A DNA stretch of 64,000 bases, from the NCBI RefSeq assembly GCF_001665235.1, contig NZ_LZSC01000069.1:21476-85475 (forward strand). The letters are read 5' to 3'. The position numbers were made by a program, and so were the translations under genes. The notes below the pieces were generated by a model. It saw only the letters and a program-made list of their open reading frames with translations. It did not search any database and was not told where the DNA came from. This DNA is from Mycobacterium sp. 1100029.7. Its GTDB lineage: Bacteria > Actinomycetota > Actinomycetes > Mycobacteriales > Mycobacteriaceae. Shown in pieces: positions 45,601 through 53,200 of this stretch (the first letter of the stretch is position 1; every line of letters begins with the position of its first letter).

Positions 45601-47306
45601 TGGTTCCGTCGGCCGTGGTGGTGCTGGACACCCTGCCGCGCACGGTCAACGGCAAGCTCGACAAACGCGCCCTGCCGGCACCGGAATACCAGAACGTCGT
45701 CCGCTACACCCCGCCTGCCACGCCCACCGAGGAGATCGTGGCCGGCATCTACGGCCAGGTGCTGGGGCTAGAGCGGGTGGGCGTCGAGAACTCGTTCTTC
45801 GACCTGGGCGGCGATTCGCTGTCGGCGATGCGGGTGGTCGCGGCGATCAACACCGCGTTCGACTCGAACCTGTCGGTGCGCGCGCTGTTCGAGGCGCCGT
45901 CGGTGCGAACCGTGAGCGCACGACTGGACAGCAAGGTCGACTCCGACGACGAATCCGACAGGCACGGACCGAGTTACGTGTCCGTCCACGGCCGCGATAC
46001 CGCCGGGCTGCGCGCCAGCGACCTCACGCTGGACAAGTTCATCGACGACACGACGCTGAGCACCGCGCCGACGCTGCCCAGCCCGAGCGCCGAAGTGCGC
46101 ACGGTGCTGTTGACTGGGGCGACCGGTTTCCTCGGGCGCTACCTGGCCCTGGAGTGGCTCAAGCAGCTCAAGCGCGTCGACGGCAAGCTGATCTGCTTGG
46201 TGCGCGCCGGCTCCGATCAGGAGGCGTACCGCCGCCTGGAGAAGACTTTCGACAGCGGCGACCCGCAGCTGCTGGAGCACTTCCATCAGTTGGCCGCCGG
46301 CCATCTCGAGGTCGTCGCCGGTGACAAGGGCGAGGCCAACCTGGGTCTCGACGAGCAGACCTGGCTGCGGCTGGCCGACTCCGTCGACCTGATCGTCGAC
46401 TCGGCTGCCGTCGTCAACGGCGTGCTGCCTTATCGAGAGTTGTTCGGGCCCAACGTTGTTGGTACCGGCGAACTGATCAAGTTCGCACTGACCACCAGGA
46501 TGAAGCCGTACGCCTACGTGTCCACGTCGGACCTCGGCCGGCAGGTCGACCCGGCGCTGTTCACCGAGGACGCCGACATCCGGGTCGTCAGTCCCACGCG
46601 TGTGCTGGACGGCAGTTACGCCAACGGCTACGGCAACAGCAAGTGGGCCGGTGAGGTGCTGCTGCGGGAAGCCAACGAGCAGTTCGGACTTCCGGTCTCG
46701 GTGTTCCGCAGCGACATGATCTTGTCCGACGTGAGCTACGCCGGCCAGTTCAACGTCACCGACATCGTCACCCGGATGATCCTGAGTCTGGTGTCCACCG
46801 GCGTCGCGCCCGCCTCGTTCTATCAGCGAGACGAGAACGGCAACCGGCAGCAGGCCCATTTCGACGGGCTGCCAGTCGAATTCGTCGCCGAGGCGATCGC
46901 CACGCTGGGCGCCCAGACTGTCGACGGGTTCGAGACCTACCACGTGATGAACCCGCACGACGACGGCATCGGGGTCGACACTTATGTCGACTGGCTGATC
47001 GAGGCCGGCTACCCGATCCAGCGCATCGACGACTTCGGGGAATGGGTACGACAGTTCGAAGCCGCCCTGCGCGCCCTGCCCGATCGGCAGCGACAGCACT
47101 CGGTGCTGCAGATGCTGCAGCTGATGCTGCACAACCCGGACCAGATCCAGCCGCTCGAGCCGACCCGCGGGTCGTTCGCGCCGACCGATCGATTCCGTGC
47201 CGCCGTACAGGAAGCCAAGATCGGCCCGGACAACGACATCCCGCACATCTCGGCACCGGTCATCATCAAGTACGTCACCGACTTGCAACTGGTGGGACTG
47301 CTTTAA
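39633..47306 (+). CDS. mps2: GPL nonribosomal peptide synthetase Mps2 (A-T-E-C-A-T-reductase)
   Basis: A 2557-residue NRPS that begins directly with an A domain. Domains: A3 (YTSGTTG, 185), T3 (GGDSI, 563), E3 (HHLAVDG, 736), C4 (HHIVMDG, 1225), A4 (1682), T4 (GGDSL, 2060), thioester reductase (LLTGATGFLGRYL, 2159; YGNSKWAGE near 2335). Specificity residues read D-V-W-C-F-A-A-I-Y-K for A3 and D-V-W-G-V-A-A-I-Y-K for A4. They are alike, as expected if both load Ala, but they match no code I know with certainty. The reductase would release the peptide as an alcohol, matching L-alaninol of GPLs. Its start overlaps the mps1 stop (GTGATG, 39633-39638), so the two chains are coupled and the third module is split between them. 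Confidence 0.95.
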   Translation: MMAGGKRRLLSIDLLDGGEVARLDEWGNRAVLTRPVQAVTMIELFAAQVADNPEAVALKFGDRSWTYREVDETAQRLARVLASHGAGPGQTVALMFSRSAEAIVSMVAVLKAGAAYLPIDPALPEARVEFMLGDASPVAALTTATLRSRLEGAGDLVVIDFDDPGADPGTELTAPSPQDLAYMIYTSGTTGVPKGVAITHQNATSLLEKLHSAVPAGPGQVWSQWHSYSFDVSVWEIFGCLLHGGRLVIVPETVASSPEDLHSLLVAEGVTVLCQTPSAAAMLSSDGLESTAVFVAGEALPSEVVDRWAPGRVLINAYGPTEGTIYAAMSSPLTPEGGAPIGVPVPGAALFVLDKFLRPALEGVTGELYIAGRGVACGYLRRGPLTASRFVACPFGEPGDRMYRTGDLVRWAPNGQLEYLGRADEQVKIRGYRIELGEVQAALAALDGVQAAAVIAREDRPGDKRLVGYVTVTGEVDTAQLRSALAERLPAYMVPTAVVVLDTLPLTVNGKLDRRALPAPEYAGGGEYRAPSDPIEEILAGIYAQVLGVEKVGVDDSFFDLGGDSILSMQVAARARAAGVLCRPRDIFVEQTVARLARVAAMTDGADGVIDEGIGDVVATPIMRWLQGVVGPVEQFNQTMVVQAPADVTEADVVAVLQALVDRHATLRLRVEDDDAGEWSLQVPETGTVNAAELLQSVEALSDDALVQARSRLNPAAGIMLSALWVSSTSQLVLIIHHLAVDGVSWRILLEDLNIAWAQHHSGQPVALPAGGTSFARWSSLLDEYAQRPAVTEQAEAWRRVAAVPAALPAVRPEVDTYVTAEQLSAQLDVETTRLLLGEVPAAFHAGVQDILLIAFGLAWAEFLGTGGAPIGIGVEGHGRHEELAPNVDLSRTVGWFTTKYPVSLAVGGLGWSQVVAGDAALGPVIKDAKEQLRSLPDPLTYGLLRYTDNDVDLHGTDPVIGFNYLGRLGAGTAAELSGDLWRISEEGLSVAGAATAVPLPLMHTVDLNAGTMDTEAGPHLHANWTWAPSALDAEQINRLSQLWFEALTGICTHVRNGGGGLTPSDLLPARLTQQQLDELDQQYRLADVLPLTPVQQGLLFHAAVAQGGDNGDDVYAVQMGITIAGALDPHRVREAVQTVVNRHPNLAARFCAQYEEPVQVLPAEPVMAWRYVQLDSDEASHDEQIDRLCADERDAVSDLAARPAFRAALIRIAENKHRFVLTNHHIVMDGWSLPILLREIFTSYYGERLPAPAKYRSIFTWLAAQDRGAAQAAWREMLDGFDNPTLVGPATRLGLGRRRVDSYRVSAETTRELNTLARSCHTTVNTVLQAAWAQLLMWLTGQRDVAFGTAVSGRPAEVVGSESIVGLLINTVPVRAKTTVGTTVRDLLDQLQNAHNNRLEHEHLGLSDIHRATGHDQLFDTLFLYENYPIDTSVPMGVHDLAITDVTNREYNHYPLSVMALPGHELGIRVEYDTDVFDPASIETLVERFQRVLLAMTADPTQRLSSMDVLDAGEHARLDEWGNRAVLTQPAAGTTIPAMFDAQVARTPDGVALVDGERSWSYRELDEAAEKLARVLVGKGAGPGECVALLFPRSAEAIIAMVAVLKAGAAYLPIDPVMPDARLEFMLGDATPVAAMTNPVLRARFEGAELAVIDVDDPDLVIPSDVTLPSAAPEDLAYMIYTSGTTGVPKGVAITHGNATSLLESPDPGAPTGPGQVWSQWHSYSFDVSVWEIFSALLHGARLVVVPESAAASAHELRDLLVAEQVTVVGQTPSALAMMPSEGLESATLVMAGEACPNEVVDRWAPGRVMINAYGPTEATIYAAISAPLTAGGGAPIGAPVPGAALFVLDKWLRPAPEGVVGELYIAGRGVAVGYMRRAGLTSSRFVACPFGSPGDRMYRTGDLVRWGADGQLQYLGRADEQVKIRGYRIELGEVQAALAALDGVQAAAVVAREDRPGDKRLVGYVTVTGDVDPAQLRSALGEGLPGYMVPSAVVVLDTLPRTVNGKLDKRALPAPEYQNVVRYTPPATPTEEIVAGIYGQVLGLERVGVENSFFDLGGDSLSAMRVVAAINTAFDSNLSVRALFEAPSVRTVSARLDSKVDSDDESDRHGPSYVSVHGRDTAGLRASDLTLDKFIDDTTLSTAPTLPSPSAEVRTVLLTGATGFLGRYLALEWLKQLKRVDGKLICLVRAGSDQEAYRRLEKTFDSGDPQLLEHFHQLAAGHLEVVAGDKGEANLGLDEQTWLRLADSVDLIVDSAAVVNGVLPYRELFGPNVVGTGELIKFALTTRMKPYAYVSTSDLGRQVDPALFTEDADIRVVSPTRVLDGSYANGYGNSKWAGEVLLREANEQFGLPVSVFRSDMILSDVSYAGQFNVTDIVTRMILSLVSTGVAPASFYQRDENGNRQQAHFDGLPVEFVAEAIATLGAQTVDGFETYHVMNPHDDGIGVDTYVDWLIEAGYPIQRIDDFGEWVRQFEAALRALPDRQRQHSVLQMLQLMLHNPDQIQPLEPTRGSFAPTDRFRAAVQEAKIGPDNDIPHISAPVIIKYVTDLQLVGLL

Positions 47307-47435
47307 TCGAGCACCGGTCGCTGCCGCGGTGATCCAGATTGCACGCGACAGCGGCGGCCTGAGAGCGCCGACGGCTGACTACGATTAGCCGGTGAACGCG
47401 AAGACGTTCCGCCAAGTACATCGGAGTGCCTGCCC

Positions 47436-48005
47436 ATGACAACAGCCCGCGTGCCCGGATTGCCGCTCGGCGAGGCCAAGGCCGCCGCCGACGAAGCGGC
47501 GGTACCCGACTACATGGCCGAACTGAGCATCTTTCAAGTGCTGCTGAACCATCCGGCGCTGGCACGTGCCGTCAACGATCTGCTCGCCACCATGCTCTGG
47601 CACGGTTCCCTGGACGCGCGGCTACGCGAGCTGGTGATCATGCGAATCGGCTGGCTCACCGCGTGCGAATACGAATGGACCCAGCATTGGCGCGTGGCGA
47701 CCCGTCTGGGGGTGACCAGCGAAGACCTGCTCGGCGTCCGGGACTGGGAACGCCATGACGGGTTCGGGGCCGCCGAGCGTGCGGTGCTGGCGGCCACCGA
47801 CGACGTGGTGCGCGACGGCGCCGTCAGCGCGGCGAACTGGGCGGCATGCGAACGCGAATTGCACAGCGACAAAACCATTCTCGTCGAACTCGTCACCGCC
47901 ATCAGCGCGTGGCGGATGGTCTCGTCGATTCTGCAGAGCCTGGACGTCCCGCTGGAAGACGGTGTGGCCGGCTGGCCGCCCGACGGACGGGCGCCCGCGC
48001 GTTGA
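47436..48005 (+). CDS. Carboxymuconolactone decarboxylase-family (AhpD-like) protein
   Basis: A 189-residue all-helical protein of the carboxymuconolactone decarboxylase/AhpD-like superfamily. The core segment is RLRELVIMRIGWLTACEYEWTQHW in two parts near residues 65-90 (helix with Arg-Glu, then Cys-Glu-x-x-Trp and His), followed by VATRLGVTSEDLLGV. It has a single Cys rather than the redox CxxC of AhpD. By sequence and position it corresponds to M. tuberculosis Rv1531, whose exact reaction is unknown. It starts the conserved chromosomal block downstream of the GPL genes and lies 35 bp before the nitronate monooxygenase-like gene. Confidence 0.85.
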   Translation: MTTARVPGLPLGEAKAAADEAAVPDYMAELSIFQVLLNHPALARAVNDLLATMLWHGSLDARLRELVIMRIGWLTACEYEWTQHWRVATRLGVTSEDLLGVRDWERHDGFGAAERAVLAATDDVVRDGAVSAANWAACERELHSDKTILVELVTAISAWRMVSSILQSLDVPLEDGVAGWPPDGRAPAR

Positions 48006-48040
48006 TTGCCATGCCCGTCGATAACTCCTAGCGTCGGGGG

Positions 48041-49165
48041 ATGCGGACCAGAGTCGCCGAGATGCTCGGTGTGGAGTTCCCGATATGCGCCTTCAGCCAC
48101 TGCCGCGACGTCGTCGCCGCGGTCACCAACGCGGGCGGCTTCGGAGTGTTAGGCGCGGTCGCGCACAGCCCGCAGCGGCTGCGCAGCGAGCTGAGCTGGA
48201 TCGAGGAGCAGACCGGCGGTAAGCCCTACGGCGTGGACCTGTTGCTGCCGCCCAAATACGTTGGCGCGGAACAGGGTGGCATCGATGCCCAACAAGTCAG
48301 GGAGCTGCTGCCCGACGAGCATCGCGCATTCGTCGAAGACCTGCTCGGCCGTTACGGCATCACGGCGCCCGCCGAACCGCCGCGAAGGTCCGTCGGTGGT
48401 CTCAACATCTCGCCGAAAGGTTACGAGCCGCTGCTCGAGGTCGCCTTCGCGCACGACATCCGGCTGATCGCCAGCGCCCTCGGGCCGCCGCCGGCGGACC
48501 TGGTGCAACGCGCCCACAGCCATGACGTGTTGGTCGCCGCGCTGGCCGGCACCACCGCACACGCGCGGCGGCACGCCGCGGCCGGGGTCGACCTCATCGT
48601 CGCGCAGGGCACCGAGGCAGGCGGCCATACCGGTGAGGTCGCGACGATGGTCCTGGTGCCTGAAGTCGTCGACGCGGTGGCACCGGTACCCGTGCTGGCG
48701 GCGGGCGGCATCGCCCGGGGTCGTCAGATCGCCGCGGCGCTGGCTCTGGGTGCCGAGGGTGTGTGGTGCGGCTCGGTCTGGTTGACCACCGAGGAAGCCG
48801 AGACCGACCCGGTGGTCAAGGACAAGTTCCTGGCCGCCAGTTCCTCGGACACCGTGCGGTCGCGGTCGATGACGGGCAAGCCGGCGCGGATGTTGCGCAC
48901 GGCTTGGACCGACGAATGGGACAAGCCGGAAAACCCCGCTCCGCTCGGCATGCCGCTGCAGACGAAGCTGGTGACCGAGCCGCAGCTGCGCATCAACCAA
49001 GCCGCGGCGCACCCTGGCGCCAGGGCGCGCGAGCTCGCGACCTATTTCGTCGGCCAGGTGGTCGGTTCGCTCGACCGGGTCCGGCCGACCCGGGCGGTGG
49101 TGCTCGACATGGTCGAGGAGTTCGCCGACACCATCGGGCGCCTGGAAAACCTGGCTGAGGACTGA
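48041..49165 (+). CDS. Nitronate monooxygenase-like FMN-dependent TIM-barrel enzyme
   Basis: A 374-residue protein of the 2-nitropropane dioxygenase/nitronate monooxygenase family. It has RVAEMLGVEFPICAFSH, VTNAGGFGVLGAVAHSP (FMN-binding start of the barrel), VDLIVAQGTEAGGHTGEV near residue 185 and VPVLAAGGIARGRQIAAAL near 220, with GAEGVWCGSVWLTTEEA as phosphate-binding end. Family members oxidise nitronates, and related FabK-type members are enoyl reductases; which applies here cannot be told. It corresponds to M. tuberculosis Rv1533 in sequence and position. The M-box leader of the next gene begins about 150 bp after its stop. Confidence 0.88.
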   Translation: MRTRVAEMLGVEFPICAFSHCRDVVAAVTNAGGFGVLGAVAHSPQRLRSELSWIEEQTGGKPYGVDLLLPPKYVGAEQGGIDAQQVRELLPDEHRAFVEDLLGRYGITAPAEPPRRSVGGLNISPKGYEPLLEVAFAHDIRLIASALGPPPADLVQRAHSHDVLVAALAGTTAHARRHAAAGVDLIVAQGTEAGGHTGEVATMVLVPEVVDAVAPVPVLAAGGIARGRQIAAALALGAEGVWCGSVWLTTEEAETDPVVKDKFLAASSSDTVRSRSMTGKPARMLRTAWTDEWDKPENPAPLGMPLQTKLVTEPQLRINQAAAHPGARARELATYFVGQVVGSLDRVRPTRAVVLDMVEEFADTIGRLENLAED

Positions 49166-49278
49166 GGCCAGCGACTGTGAAAATCGCCACAGCCACCGCA
49201 TCGCTGCAGGTCGGGGCGCAATAAACTGGCCAGATGCTGTGAAGGGCATAAAAGTTGCCCGACACCGGCCGAATCAGA

Positions 49279-49307
49279 TTGACCGGCTTGGACCCCTCGT
49301 GGACTAT
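49279..49307 (+). promoter_or_regulatory. Candidate promoter of the M-box leader
   Basis: TTGACC (49279-49284), a 17-base spacer, and GACTAT (49302-49307) fit a housekeeping sigma promoter. Transcription would start near 49314, just before the first conserved M-box bases. The spacing to the riboswitch supports the call; the -10 element is weak. Confidence 0.5.
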
Positions 49308-49316
49308 GGGGACCGC

Positions 49317-49475
49317 ACCTCGTTAGGTGAGGCGGCTACACGAACACAGGCCACTGACCCCGAACGTCGAAAGACGCCCCGGGTCAGGACAGCTCCTCCC
49401 GGCTTAAGGGTTGAGCCAAAGTGGCTTCCGGAGTTCCGGACACGTCGGGTAGTGCCAAAGCTCTGACGAGAGGGG
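49317..49475 (+). ncRNA. M-box (ykoK) magnesium riboswitch
   Basis: The conserved M-box core is read directly. CGTTAGGTGAGGC (49321-49333) is followed by ACACAGGCCACTG, the AACGTCGAAAGACGCC hairpin (49363-49378), GGGTCA, GGCTTAAGGGTT and finally CAAAGCTCTGACGAGAGGGG (49456-49475). These are the signature blocks of the family. The RNA senses Mg2+ and usually lowers expression when Mg2+ is plentiful. It lies about 280 bp upstream of the Rv1535-like gene; an M-box in front of Rv1535 is also known in M. tuberculosis. No Mg2+ transporter is encoded nearby, which is unusual for this riboswitch outside mycobacteria. Confidence 0.93.
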
Positions 49476-49483
49476 TGCGGATT

Positions 49484-49499
49484 TCCGGCGGTCGCCGGA
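49484..49499 (+). terminator. Hairpin just after the M-box, possible expression platform
   Basis: TCCGGC-GGTC-GCCGGA forms a 6-bp GC-rich stem nine bases after the last conserved M-box base. It is followed by TTCTGAACTTCTT, which is T-rich but not a proper U-tract. It may act as a weak intrinsic terminator, or termination may depend on Rho. Confidence 0.4.
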
Positions 49500-49575
49500 T
49501 TCTGAACTTCTTGTGGTGCGCGCACCAGACGCGGGTCAACGCACGCGTCGTGACCATAGAGGAGGTGAGGGACGC

Positions 49576-49656
49576 ATGAGTTCCAGTGACAGTCCGGAGC
49601 GAAATCCGGGCTCCGTTCCGTCCCGATCCGACCTCTGGCACGACGTCTTGAGCTAA
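49576..49656 (+). CDS. Small leader ORF between M-box and Rv1535-like gene
   Basis: A 26-codon frame starts at ATG 49576 and ends at TAA 49654-49656. Its upstream ribosome binding site GAGGAGGTGAGGG (about 49560-49572) is among the strongest in the window. The peptide begins MSSSDSPERNP and ends LWHDVLS. It lies wholly within the leader RNA of the Rv1535-like gene, and its stop codon is inside a hairpin stem (49647-49678). Its position suggests that its translation is part of the riboswitch output, for example by blocking Rho or by opening the downstream structure. There is no homology that I recognise, and coding is inferred from the ribosome binding site and placement only. Confidence 0.5.
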   Translation: MSSSDSPERNPGSVPSRSDLWHDVLS

Positions 49657-49678
49657 GCCGAAAGGCTTATCCTTCAAG
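49647..49678 (+). promoter_or_regulatory. Leader hairpin over the stop codon of the small ORF
   Basis: TAAGCC-GAAA-GGCTTA makes a 6-bp stem with a GNRA-type tetraloop, and CTTGA/TCAAG can extend it at the base. The TAA stop of the leader ORF is the first half of the stem. A longer pairing, CCGATCCGA (49623-49631) with TCGGATCGG just downstream, could enclose it. Ribosomes finishing the small ORF would disrupt both. Confidence 0.45.
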
Positions 49679-49755
49679 CGTCCTCGGATCGGAACCCGCA
49701 CGGGACGGGACATGAAAGTCCTCAACTCGTTTGGAATTTCCGTCAGGAGACGATC

Positions 49756-49986
49756 ATGACCGCAATCCTCGTTGACGAAGTAGTTGCCGTCGCGCCCGCC
49801 CGCCCCCTGCAGGTGGTGCGTGACAACGCTCCGGCAGCCGACAAGACGACGCGCCGCGCCGATGTCCGTGCGTCCGGCATCGGTCATGACCCGATGGTGG
49901 ACGGGGTCGCACTGCTGCTGACCGTTCCGGTGCGGCACATGTACGCGGCCCTGCTGCGTGTCGGGTTGCTCGAGGTCCGGGCCTGA
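49756..49986 (+). CDS. Conserved mycobacterial protein, Rv1535-like, unknown function
   Basis: A 76-residue protein starting MTAILVDEVVAVAPARP and ending with the hydrophobic stretch GVALLLTVPVRHMYAALLRV followed by GLLEVRA. The ATG at 49756 has CAGGAGA eight bases upstream. Size and position just before ileS match M. tuberculosis Rv1535, the gene controlled by the M-box. It has no domain that I recognise; the C-terminal third could be an amphipathic or membrane-associated helix. Control by a Mg2+ riboswitch suggests a role under magnesium limitation, but no reaction can be named. It ends about 50 bp before the ileS promoter. Confidence 0.8.
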   Translation: MTAILVDEVVAVAPARPLQVVRDNAPAADKTTRRADVRASGIGHDPMVDGVALLLTVPVRHMYAALLRVGLLEVRA

Positions 49987-50025
49987 GCCGGTGGACGTGC
50001 CGGGTCGGTCATTTGCGACGGATCG

Positions 50026-50031
50026 TAGAAT
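50026..50031 (+). promoter_or_regulatory. Candidate -10 element for the ileS leader
   Basis: TAGAAT matches the mycobacterial -10 consensus well and would start transcription near 50038, just before the T-box stem I. No good -35 hexamer lies at the expected distance. Confidence 0.45.
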
Positions 50032-50037
50032 CGTCGT

Positions 50038-50222
50038 AACGGCACCGATCCGGCCATCACCGGGGAGCCTTCGGAAGAACAGCCCGCAAGCCCAGTAGAC
50101 CCGAACGGGTAGGCCCGTCACAGCCAATCGAGCGGTCGCGCGTGAGCGCGACAAGCGGGGTGGTACCGCGGTGCTCGCGCAGGTAGCGCGTCGTCGTCCC
50201 CGGCCTGACTTTAGGCACGCAG
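50038..50222 (+). ncRNA. T-box leader of ileS (isoleucine specifier, actinobacterial translational type)
   Basis: The T-box sequence GGTGGTACCGCGG lies at 50159-50171, with TGG able to pair with the tRNA acceptor end. Near the 5' end, CCGGCCATCACCGGGGAGCC (50050-50069) gives a short stem I whose loop exposes ATC (50056-50058), an isoleucine codon. It is followed by a TTCGGAAGAAC turn. The short stem I and the closeness of the ileS ribosome binding site (AGGAGA, 50221-50226) match the actinobacterial ileS T-boxes that control translation initiation. Uncharged tRNA-Ile should switch ileS on. Confidence 0.92.
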
Positions 50223-50234
50223 GAGACGCGCACC

Positions 50235-53200
50235 GTGACCGACTCGATCAATGGCGAAGCCGACGCCAGGGCCTATCCCAAGCTGGCCGGTGGAGCCCCG
50301 GACTTCCCGGAACTCGAGTTCGAGGTCCTCGACTACTGGAACCGCGACGACACCTTCCGGGCCAGCATTGCGCGGCGCGACGGCGCCGACGAGTACGTGT
50401 TCTACGACGGGCCGCCCTTTGCCAACGGGCTCCCGCATTACGGGCACCTGCTGACCGGCTACGTGAAAGACATTGTGCCGCGGTACCGCACCATGCGCGG
50501 TTTCAAGGTCGAGCGCCGGTTCGGCTGGGACACCCACGGATTGCCCGCCGAACTCGAAGTCGAGCGTCAGCTCGGCATCACCGACAAGTCCCAGATCGAC
50601 GACATGGGCATCGCCGCGTTCAACGAAGCCTGCCGGGATTCGGTGTTGCGCTACACCGGCGAATGGCAGGCATATGTGACCCGCCAGGCGCGGTGGGTGG
50701 ACTTCGACAACGACTACAAGACGCTCGATCTGCCCTACATGGAATCGGTGATCTGGGCGTTCAAACAGCTGTGGGACAAAGGCTTGGCCTACGAGGGCTA
50801 CCGGGTGCTGCCGTACTGCTGGCGCGACGAAACCCCGTTGTCCAACCACGAATTGCGGATGGACGACGACGTTTATCAAAGCCGCCAGGACCCGGCGGTC
50901 ACGGTCGGATTCAAAATAGAAGCGGCTGGCCCGCACGAAGAGTTGGTCGGGGCTTACCTGTTGGTGTGGACGACCACGCCCTGGACCCTGCCGTCCAACC
51001 TCGCCGTGGCCGTCAACCCCGACGTGACCTATGTGCAGGTGCGAGTGGGGGACCGGCGCTTCGTGCTTGCGCAGGCGCGATTGGCCGGCTATGCCCGCGA
51101 ATTGGGCGAGGAGCCCGAGGTGCTCGGCAGCTATTCCGGCGCCCAGCTGCTGGGCGCCCGCTACCTGCCGCCGTTCCCGTATTTCATGGACCCAGAAGCG
51201 AGGCGGGCCAACGCATTTCAGGTGTTGCCCGGCGACTTCGTGACCACCGAGGACGGTACCGGGATCGTGCACATGGCGCCCGCCTACGGCGAGGACGACA
51301 TGGCGACCACCGACAAGGCGGGCATCGTGCCGGTCACCCCGGTCGACTCCAAGGGCCGCTTCGACGGCACCGTGCCGGATTACCGGGGGCAGCACGTCTT
51401 TGACGCGAACCCGCAGATCATCCGCGATCTGAAGAACGGCAGCGGCCCGGCCGCGGTGAACCAGCCGGTGCTGATCCGCCACGAAACCTACGAGCACCCC
51501 TACCCGCACTGCTGGCGATGCCGCAATCCGCTGATCTACCGGGCGGTTTCGTCGTGGTTCGTCACGGTGACCGAATTCCGGGACCGCATGGTCGAACTCA
51601 ACCAGCAGATCACCTGGTATCCCGAGCACGTCAAGGACGGTCAGTTCGGTAAATGGCTGCAGGGTGCCCGCGACTGGTCCATCTCCCGAAACCGGTACTG
51701 GGGCACGCCGATCCCGGTGTGGAAATCCGACGACTCGGCCTATCCGCGCATCGACGTCTACGGCAGCCTCGACGAGCTGGAACGCGACTTCGGGGTGCGA
51801 CCCACCAATTTGCATCGGCCCTACATCGACGAGCTCACCCGGCCCAACCCCGACGACCCGACGGGCCGCAGCACGATGCGGCGCATCCCCGACGTGCTCG
51901 ACGTGTGGTTCGACTCGGGCTCCATGCCGTATGCCCAGGTGCACTACCCGTTTGAGAACGCCGACTGGTTCGACACCCACTACCCGGGCGACTTCATCGT
52001 GGAGTACATCGGCCAAACCCGCGGCTGGTTCTACACACTGCACGTGCTGGCCACCGCGCTGTTCGACCGACCCGCGTTCAAAACCTGTGTGGCACACGGG
52101 ATTGTGCTGGGATCCGACGGCCAGAAGATGAGCAAGTCGCTGCGCAACTATCCCGACGTGTCCGAGGTCTTCGACCGCGACGGCTCCGACGCGATGCGCT
52201 GGTTCCTGATGGCCTCGCCGATTCTGCGCGGCGGCAACCTGATCGTCACCGAGCAGGGCATCCGGGAAGGCGTGCGGCAGGTGCTGCTGCCGCTGTGGAA
52301 CGCCTACAGCTTCCTGGCGCTGTATGCGCCGAAGGTCGGTACCTGGCGCACCGATTCGACGAACGTGCTGGACCGCTACATCCTGGCCAAGCTCGCCGTG
52401 TTGCGTGACGATCTGACCGATTCGCTGGAAACCTGCGACATCTCCGGGGCCTGCGAACAGCTGCGCCAGTTCACCGAGGCGTTGACGAATTGGTATGTGC
52501 GGCGGTCACGTTCGCGATTCTGGGAAGAAGACGCCGACGCGATCGACACCCTGCACACGGTACTGGAAGTGACATCCCGGTTGGCCGCACCGCTGCTGCC
52601 GTTGATCACCGAGATCATCTGGCGTGGGCTGACCGGTCAGCGGTCGGTGCATCTGACGGACTGGCCGCAAGCCGGCGACGTACCCGCGGATGCCGAGCTG
52701 GTCGCCGCGATGGACCAGGTACGCGAAGTGTGCTCGGCGGCGTCGTCGCTGCGCAAGGCCAAGAAGCTGCGGGTGCGGCTGCCGCTATTGAAATTGACTG
52801 TGGCCGTTGAAGATCCGCAGCAGCTGGAGCAGTTCACCGACCTGATCGCCGACGAGCTCAACGTCAAAAGCGTAGAACTGACCGACGCGATCGACACCTA
52901 CGGCCGGTTCGAACTCACCGTCAACGCGCGGGTCGCCGGGCCGCGACTCGGCAAGGACGTGCAGGCCGCGATCAAGGCGGTCAAGGCCGGCGAGGGCGTC
53001 GTCAACCCCGACGGCTCCCTGACCGCGGGACCCGCGGTGCTGCGACCCGAGGAGTACAGCTCGCGGCTGGTGGCCGCCGATCCCGAGTTCACCGCGGCAT
53101 TGCCCGCGGGAGCCGGCCTGGTGGTGCTGGACGGCACCGTCACCCCCGAGCTCGAAGCCGAAGGCTGGGCCAAAGACCGGATCCGCGAACTGCAGGAGCT

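Noticed and set aside
50019..50052. CGGATCG/CGATCCG inverted repeat as a possible RNA stem of the ileS leader
   Set aside because: The 5' arm overlaps the candidate -10 element and probably lies upstream of the transcript start.
49384..50154. 256-codon minus-strand frame
   Set aside because: It is antisense to the M-box, the Rv1535-like gene and the T-box, all of which have clear plus-strand signatures.
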